64,000 nt of DNA from Papio anubis (taxonomy: Eukaryota > Chordata > Mammalia > Primates > Cercopithecidae). Location of the stretch: NCBI RefSeq assembly GCF_008728515.1, contig NC_044985.1, positions 79,026,155-79,090,154 of the forward strand. Reading direction: 5' to 3'. A model generated the notes under the pieces. It worked only from the letters and a program-made list of their open reading frames with translations. It was not told where the DNA came from and did no database searches. This document shows positions 59,203 through 64,000 of the stretch, in pieces. A program made the position numbers and the translations under genes. Position 1 is the first letter of the stretch; each line of letters opens with the position of its first letter.

Positions 59203-60776
59203 AAAGACCTCTGTCCCTGAGACTAAATTAGGGAATGGGAAGTGATGTCTAGAAACCGAAACTGAGAATAGAACAGAGAAGTTTATGCCAAAGGACTCTT
59301 AGCTCCTTCATGAAATAGAAGTGAGCTCATTTGTTGAGAATGAGAGAGTGTGAAGAATTAAGGACTTGGAAACAGTAGGGAAGTTTTGAATGAACTGTTG
59401 TACGACGCTTATTAGGAGATCAAGAAGAGATGAACTGCTTTTTTGGTGAGATGCATTAATAACATAATTAAACCATGGAATGAAGTGTAGCCATTCGAAA
59501 AAGGAAGTAACGATGACTTTCCCCAATTAAAATTAATGAGATAAATTTCACCAGCGGTAGCCACAATGCGCTTGCTAATGACTACCTTAGAAGCCTCAGG
59601 AATGCATTTCACTCCATCACCTACACATTTGAAGCAGCCTACTCCGAATCTAATTCAATTGTCTAAACCTTTTCTACTTACCCAGTGTTCTGTGTGAATA
59701 TCATAAAAAACACATCCATCTGTAATCAGGCTGCCCAGAAACAAAAACCATATGGAAAAGCGAGAGCTTCCAGATTGTTTAATATATGGGCAAAGGGCAG
59801 TTTTCAATTTATCCAACTTAATTTTTCCCCAAGCAATCATTCTACTTGGCATCCACCCAGGACCCTAGGTTGACATTAATCCTTCAGCAGCAAATGGCTT
59901 GAGGATCCCCGATGACCTGAAGTTCTCCTGGTGTCAGCTTGGCTCAGCTGCACCTCACCTGAAAAACAACTTCCCCTCTCATCTTCTGCACAGCCTCCAG
60001 TGCTCCAGACTGAGGATTCACTCTCAGATGTTGCCTTGGAGTTTGGTTGCAAGTGTGGAATGAACATTGTTAGAGAATGAACCTCCCTTATGTGTTATTC
60101 TGCTCATTAAAAATGGAAGAGAAAATAAATTGCAGAAATTCATCAAAAGGAGTCCCTTGACTGCCTCCAAAATTTACAATATTCACGGGGTTCGCTATTG
60201 AAATATGAAAAGACAAATGTGGAAGAGCAGAATATGAACAAACCTGAGACAGGGGCTGAGGGCAGAATCATAGCCTGCCGGTTTCCCCTGACCGGTTATA
60301 GCAGCCACTGCAGCTTCTCAAGTTTAATAATTTTATGTTATGATCACTCCTTCATTATTAATAATTCTATGTACTATGAACTTCCTTGCTTTTTTCAACT
60401 TCTGATTATTTCTACCCAACTAATTCCCAAAACTCCTCTGCTGTATTCCTCAGCAAGCCTTATCTGAAGCTGTTTTCCTCTTCACTAAATTATCCCAGCT
60501 GTTCATTTCTCAACACCCATCATCCCTCTCTCATGGTTATTTACATATCTTATCTCCCATATTAAACTCTGAGCTTCGCAAAGACCAAATTCAGAGCATC
60601 CTTGTTTTATATCCTCCATAACATCTAATTTTATTTCTAAAGTTTTTATCTGTATGAATGTTGTTTATAAAAAATCCAATTAGAGACTGACACAGAGCTA
60701 AAATAAACGGTAATTATAAAAACATGTTTCCATTTCAATTCTGGAATTCAGTAAGTACAATCAAGGATACAACCTC
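59203..60776. other. No recognised gene or repeat; locally GC-richer at 59860-60060
   Basis: Short frames on both strands at 59308-60067 and 60198-60467 have no recognised family. The GC-richer patch at 59860-60060 could be a non-coding exon or a regulatory element, but nothing specific supports it. Confidence 0.45.
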
Positions 60777-60790
60777 AGTTTTCCCTATAT

Positions 60791-61121
60791 GTATATGTGT
60801 GTGTGTATATATATATATTTATGTATATATATATTTTTTGAGATGGAGTATCGCTCTGTCACACAGACCGGAGTGCTGTGGTGCAATCTAGGCTCACTGC
60901 AACTTCTGCCTCCTGGGTTCAAGCAGTTCTCCTGTGTCAGCCTCTCAAGTAGCTGGGATTACAGGTGTGCAACACCATGTCCAGCTAATTTTTGTATTTT
61001 TGGTAGAGACAGGGTTTCACCATGTTGGCCAGGCTGGTCTCGAACTCCTGACCTCAAGTGATCCATCCACCTTGGCCTCTCAAAGTGCTGGGATTACAGG
61101 CCTGAGTCACCACTCCTGGCC
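60791..61121 (-). mobile_element. AluS-type, antisense, tail converted to (TG)n(TA)n
   Basis: Antisense Alu whose inverted tail is a TG/TA microsatellite (60791-60836). 'agttttccctatat' flanks the whole unit at 60777-60790 and 61122-61135, so the microsatellite lies inside the insertion. Confidence 0.95.
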
Positions 61122-61143
61122 AGTTTTCCCTATATTCATCCAT

Positions 61144-61266
61144 ATCTTTACTTCTAATTGCAGAGTGTGTGAAATGAATTCCAAAAGATCTTTGCAAGAA
61201 GGCTAAAATCTTTACTTCTAATTGCAGAGTGTGTGAGATGAATTCCAAAAGATCTTTGCAAGAAGA
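61144..61266. repeat. 64-bp tandem duplication
   Basis: Units start at 61144 and 61208 with 'atctttacttctaattgcag'. About 58 bases align with a single A/G difference. Confidence 0.95.
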
Positions 61267-62033
61267 GTAATCAGACTTACATAATATGCTTTTGATGACT
61301 TAGGCTTTGCACCCATAAACCACAATGAAGTGCATTAAACTTTACAGCAAAAATTTCCCCCACATCCTTACAGAGAACAGAAGGAAAAGATAAAAGTTAT
61401 AAATTTAAGGATAAGAATGTGAAGAAAAAATTTCAGGTTTTAAAAGTTCTCTGTTCAGCAAAAACATTTAGTACATTTCAACAAATGTGAATACTATTTT
61501 GAATTTTACATATATCACATGGAAAATTACTTTTTAAATGTGGAATTGACACGACAGTTTGTGGTTAGGCTATGGTAATCTCTTGCTAGGAAATTCTAGA
61601 ATAACTCATATAATTTGCTATCAGCAGCTTTCTAGTTTAACAAACGCAGTAAAATGTTAAAGACAACTGCAAGCTTTTCTGTACAGAATCACCTTACCAC
61701 ACTAATATATCAATAGTGGTATTTTTTTCAAAAAGGAAAAAAATGGTAGTTGTCATTCTTTCATCACACTGCTTAAAATATTTCTGTCTAATCTCAAAAA
61801 TTTTGTCTTACTCTTTATAAATCAGGTCTAGTTTCTTTTCAACAACTATAACGTTTTTTTTTTCAGTGTATTAAAATGTTGCTGCTTTATAATAAATAAC
61901 ACTTAAACTGAAACACACTATAGCTCCTTTCCTTGCGATGAAAAAATTTAAAAAAGTTATGTAATTGGCACGACACTTTCTAAATAAAACATACTAAATA
62001 AGACTCACAATGTGCAGTTTTTAATATGTGACA
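61267..62033. other. No recognised feature
   Basis: AT-rich unique-looking sequence. Confidence 0.45.
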
Positions 62034-62347
62034 TGTATTAGTCTGTTTTCACACTGCTGTAAAGAAATACCCAAGACTGGGTAATTTATAAAGGAAAGAG
62101 GTTTGATTGACTCACAGTTCCACTGTGAGTTTAGGCTGAAGAGGCCTAAACCTGCAATCATGACAGATGATGAAGAGGAAGCAAGGACCTTCTTCACATG
62201 GTGGCAAGTAGGGGAAATGCTAGACGCTTATAAAATCATCAGTTCTTGTGAGAACTCACTCACTATCATGAGAAAAGCCTGGGGGAAACCTCCCTCATGA
62301 TCCAATCACCTCCCTTCCTTGACATGTGGGGATTACATCTCAGTGAT
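62034..62347 (-). mobile_element. MST/THE1-type LTR, antisense, truncated
   Basis: Begins 'tgtattagtctgttttcaca' and passes 'gactgggtaatttataaagg' and 'catggtggcaagta'. It breaks off after 'gacatgtggggattaca', so the last 40 or so bases of the antisense LTR (its 5' end) are missing. The 65-codon plus frame here is LTR sequence. Confidence 0.88.
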
Positions 62348-62805
62348 AAAGGAAGCCCCCAATAATTAGCTGCTAAATTCCAAAAACAGGGATGTTTATT
62401 TTACATGATATGGTGAATAGAACATAGCAGGACTTAAGAGACAGTCAACTGGCAATTGTAGAATAATTTAATATATCTGTCTTCCACCAGAATGACCAAA
62501 AGAACATTTGCAGACTTCTGATTCTTATGTGGAATTACTGCATAATGTACAATTTTCTAATCCCAACATGTGATATATTCTTTGGTTCATAAACACCTGA
62601 GAGAAGAAAAAAAATTGAATTATTCTAAATGCTATAGTTAGTACTTTACTCCATTGTTTTCAATTATTTAGTCTAAATTAACTTGGTGTGACTAAGGGAA
62701 TTAGTCTAAGATTGTAATAACCAAACAAGGTTGTTATGACCCAAATCTAACTCAAATATTCGAGTTATTACTTGAATAAAGTCAAGTGAGTTTTTAAAAG
62801 TAATC
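62348..62805. other. No recognised feature
   Basis: AT-rich unique-looking sequence. Confidence 0.45.
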
Positions 62806-62820
62806 TGGAATGACAGTCTT

Positions 62821-62979
62821 TTTTTTTTTTTTTGAGACAGAGTCTTGTTCTGTCGCCCAGGCTAGACTGCAGTGGCATGATTATAGCTCACTGCAGCCTC
62901 AATCTTCTGGCCTTAAGCAATCCTTCTGCCTTGGTCTCCCAAAGTGCTGGGATTACAGGCAGGAGGCACCACGCCCAGC
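62821..62979 (-). mobile_element. Alu with central deletion, antisense, 15-bp target duplication
   Basis: Only 159 bp: T-run, start of the antisense right arm, then the end of the antisense left arm. The middle is missing. 'tggaatgacagtctt' (62806-62820) and its one-base variant (62980-62994) flank it. Confidence 0.93.
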
Positions 62980-62994
62980 TGGAATGGCAGTCTT

Positions 62995-64000
62995 AAGTAT
63001 GTTAGCAGAAAGAGAGTAGAGTTCGTCCTTTCCAAATTACTTTCTGGTCTGTGATCATGGAGACTTTGAACTAAGCAGAAGGTAATATAATCTATGTCTT
63101 CGCTAAAAGCATCACTGCTTTCTTTTATCTACTTAGGTGAGTCATGCTTGGGGACATTAAAAAATCATCAATAGGATCATTGTCTTGAAACAATGGGCAA
63201 ACATAATTATCCTTTGTAGCAACTGTAAATACCAACTTAAAATGCCATAAAAAGGATCTGGTCTGCTTTTCTTTTCATCTCCAACAATATCCGGGAAGGA
63301 GATTTCAAAATGGAAAGCCTTCTATTTTTGTTTGCACAGCCTGCACAGGCATTTGCTCCCACAGATGTTCCACATTTGCACACAGGAAAGGAGCATGTCT
63401 GAAACCCACCTCCGCTGTTACAAAATGATGACGATACTCAGTAGCATTTTCTTCTTTCATAGAAGTTTTATTAAATGGTTTAAGATACTCATCCTCTATG
63501 ACCACTGGGACTATCTGTCCTAGAATTACATTTTGGTGGGCCTCATCACCCCTCTACCCCTCTAGGACAATAATGAACTGCTTGGTGTCAGAAAAGTGCT
63601 AAATATATGAAGATATTTTCTGGCTTATCTCTAAAGGAGGTTAATAATGGTCCTAAAGAGACTTAAGCATCAATTAAAACAAAATGCAATTATTTTACTG
63701 CCAGCTTATGTATCCAAAAATGATTGTGCTTTATAAAATAGTAATGTTCAGGCATGACAAAACTATTTCTAACTGTACATTTATTTCATCGTTTAGTACT
63801 TAGTGGAGGAAAAAAGTTAATTGAAATATGAAAAATGTTTAGTGAGGAATTATAGTGATTTACCAAATAATGTTGGCTCCAGTCACTTTTACAACTAGAA
63901 TTTGCTGAAACACCTAGCAATTATTTATACATAGTAAAAAATTGTTGAGTTGGCTAATCAATAAAACATTCAGCTCTTTTAGAAGCATTTTTTTAAACAC
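62995..64000. other. No recognised gene or repeat; one minus-strand open frame
   Basis: A minus-strand frame is open from about 63560 to a stop at 63305 (66 codons from the first Met, about 85 from the preceding stop). Its composition looks more protein-like than other frames here, but no family is recognised. The rest is AT-rich and unassigned. Confidence 0.4.

Overview
This window is primate nuclear DNA, most likely from an Old World monkey such as a macaque, baboon or vervet. It is AT-rich and dense in Alu, L1, MaLR LTR, MIR, L2 and MER5 copies. One antisense Alu (38618-38922) carries the combination of changes I associate with the Old World monkey AluYR lineage, and a second (32353-32680) carries several of the same changes. 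I found no intact protein-coding gene, rRNA gene, tRNA gene or CRISPR array. The window reads as an intergenic or deep intronic stretch of about 64 kb with one 100-N assembly gap (48466-48565).

Layout. 1-9 kb: an L1 3' end, two Alus, an antisense L1 ORF2 remnant split by an antisense MST LTR, then a complete two-LTR THE1 provirus (5519-7796) with 5-bp target duplications and a 282-codon gag-like remnant. 9-20 kb: old L1M fragments, MIR and MER5 relics, and long stretches without recognisable content. An unidentified decayed coding-like tract lies on the minus strand at 16.1-17.8 kb. A THE1 solo LTR sits inside an L1M at 19.8 kb. 20-30 kb: an L1 with opposed 5' and 3' pieces, a run of three MIRs plus one L2 in one orientation, and two Alus. 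30.7-33.4 kb: an L1 whose 5' UTR is joined directly to its 3' end, with flanking target duplications, carrying a nested AluYR-like element. 33-39 kb: a long ancient antisense L1M 3' region peppered with Alus. 39-48 kb: sparse MIR, L2 and MER5 relics, three Alus and an MLT2-type LTR. 48-54 kb: the gap, which is followed at once by a young L1 3' end; a direct repeat 1.2 kb apart; several Alus; L2; an MLT1-type LTR; and an 86-bp inverted repeat of about 95% identity. 54-64 kb: L1M pieces, Alus, MER5, a 64-bp tandem duplication and a truncated antisense MST LTR.

No genes can be seen acting together here. What can be read is insertion order: MIR, L2 and MER5 are oldest, then L1M and the MLT LTRs, then MST/THE1 and L1MA/PB-type elements, then AluJ/S, with AluY/YR and L1PA-type elements youngest. 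Family names come from recognising consensus features by eye, without a RepeatMasker run, so subfamily labels are approximate.
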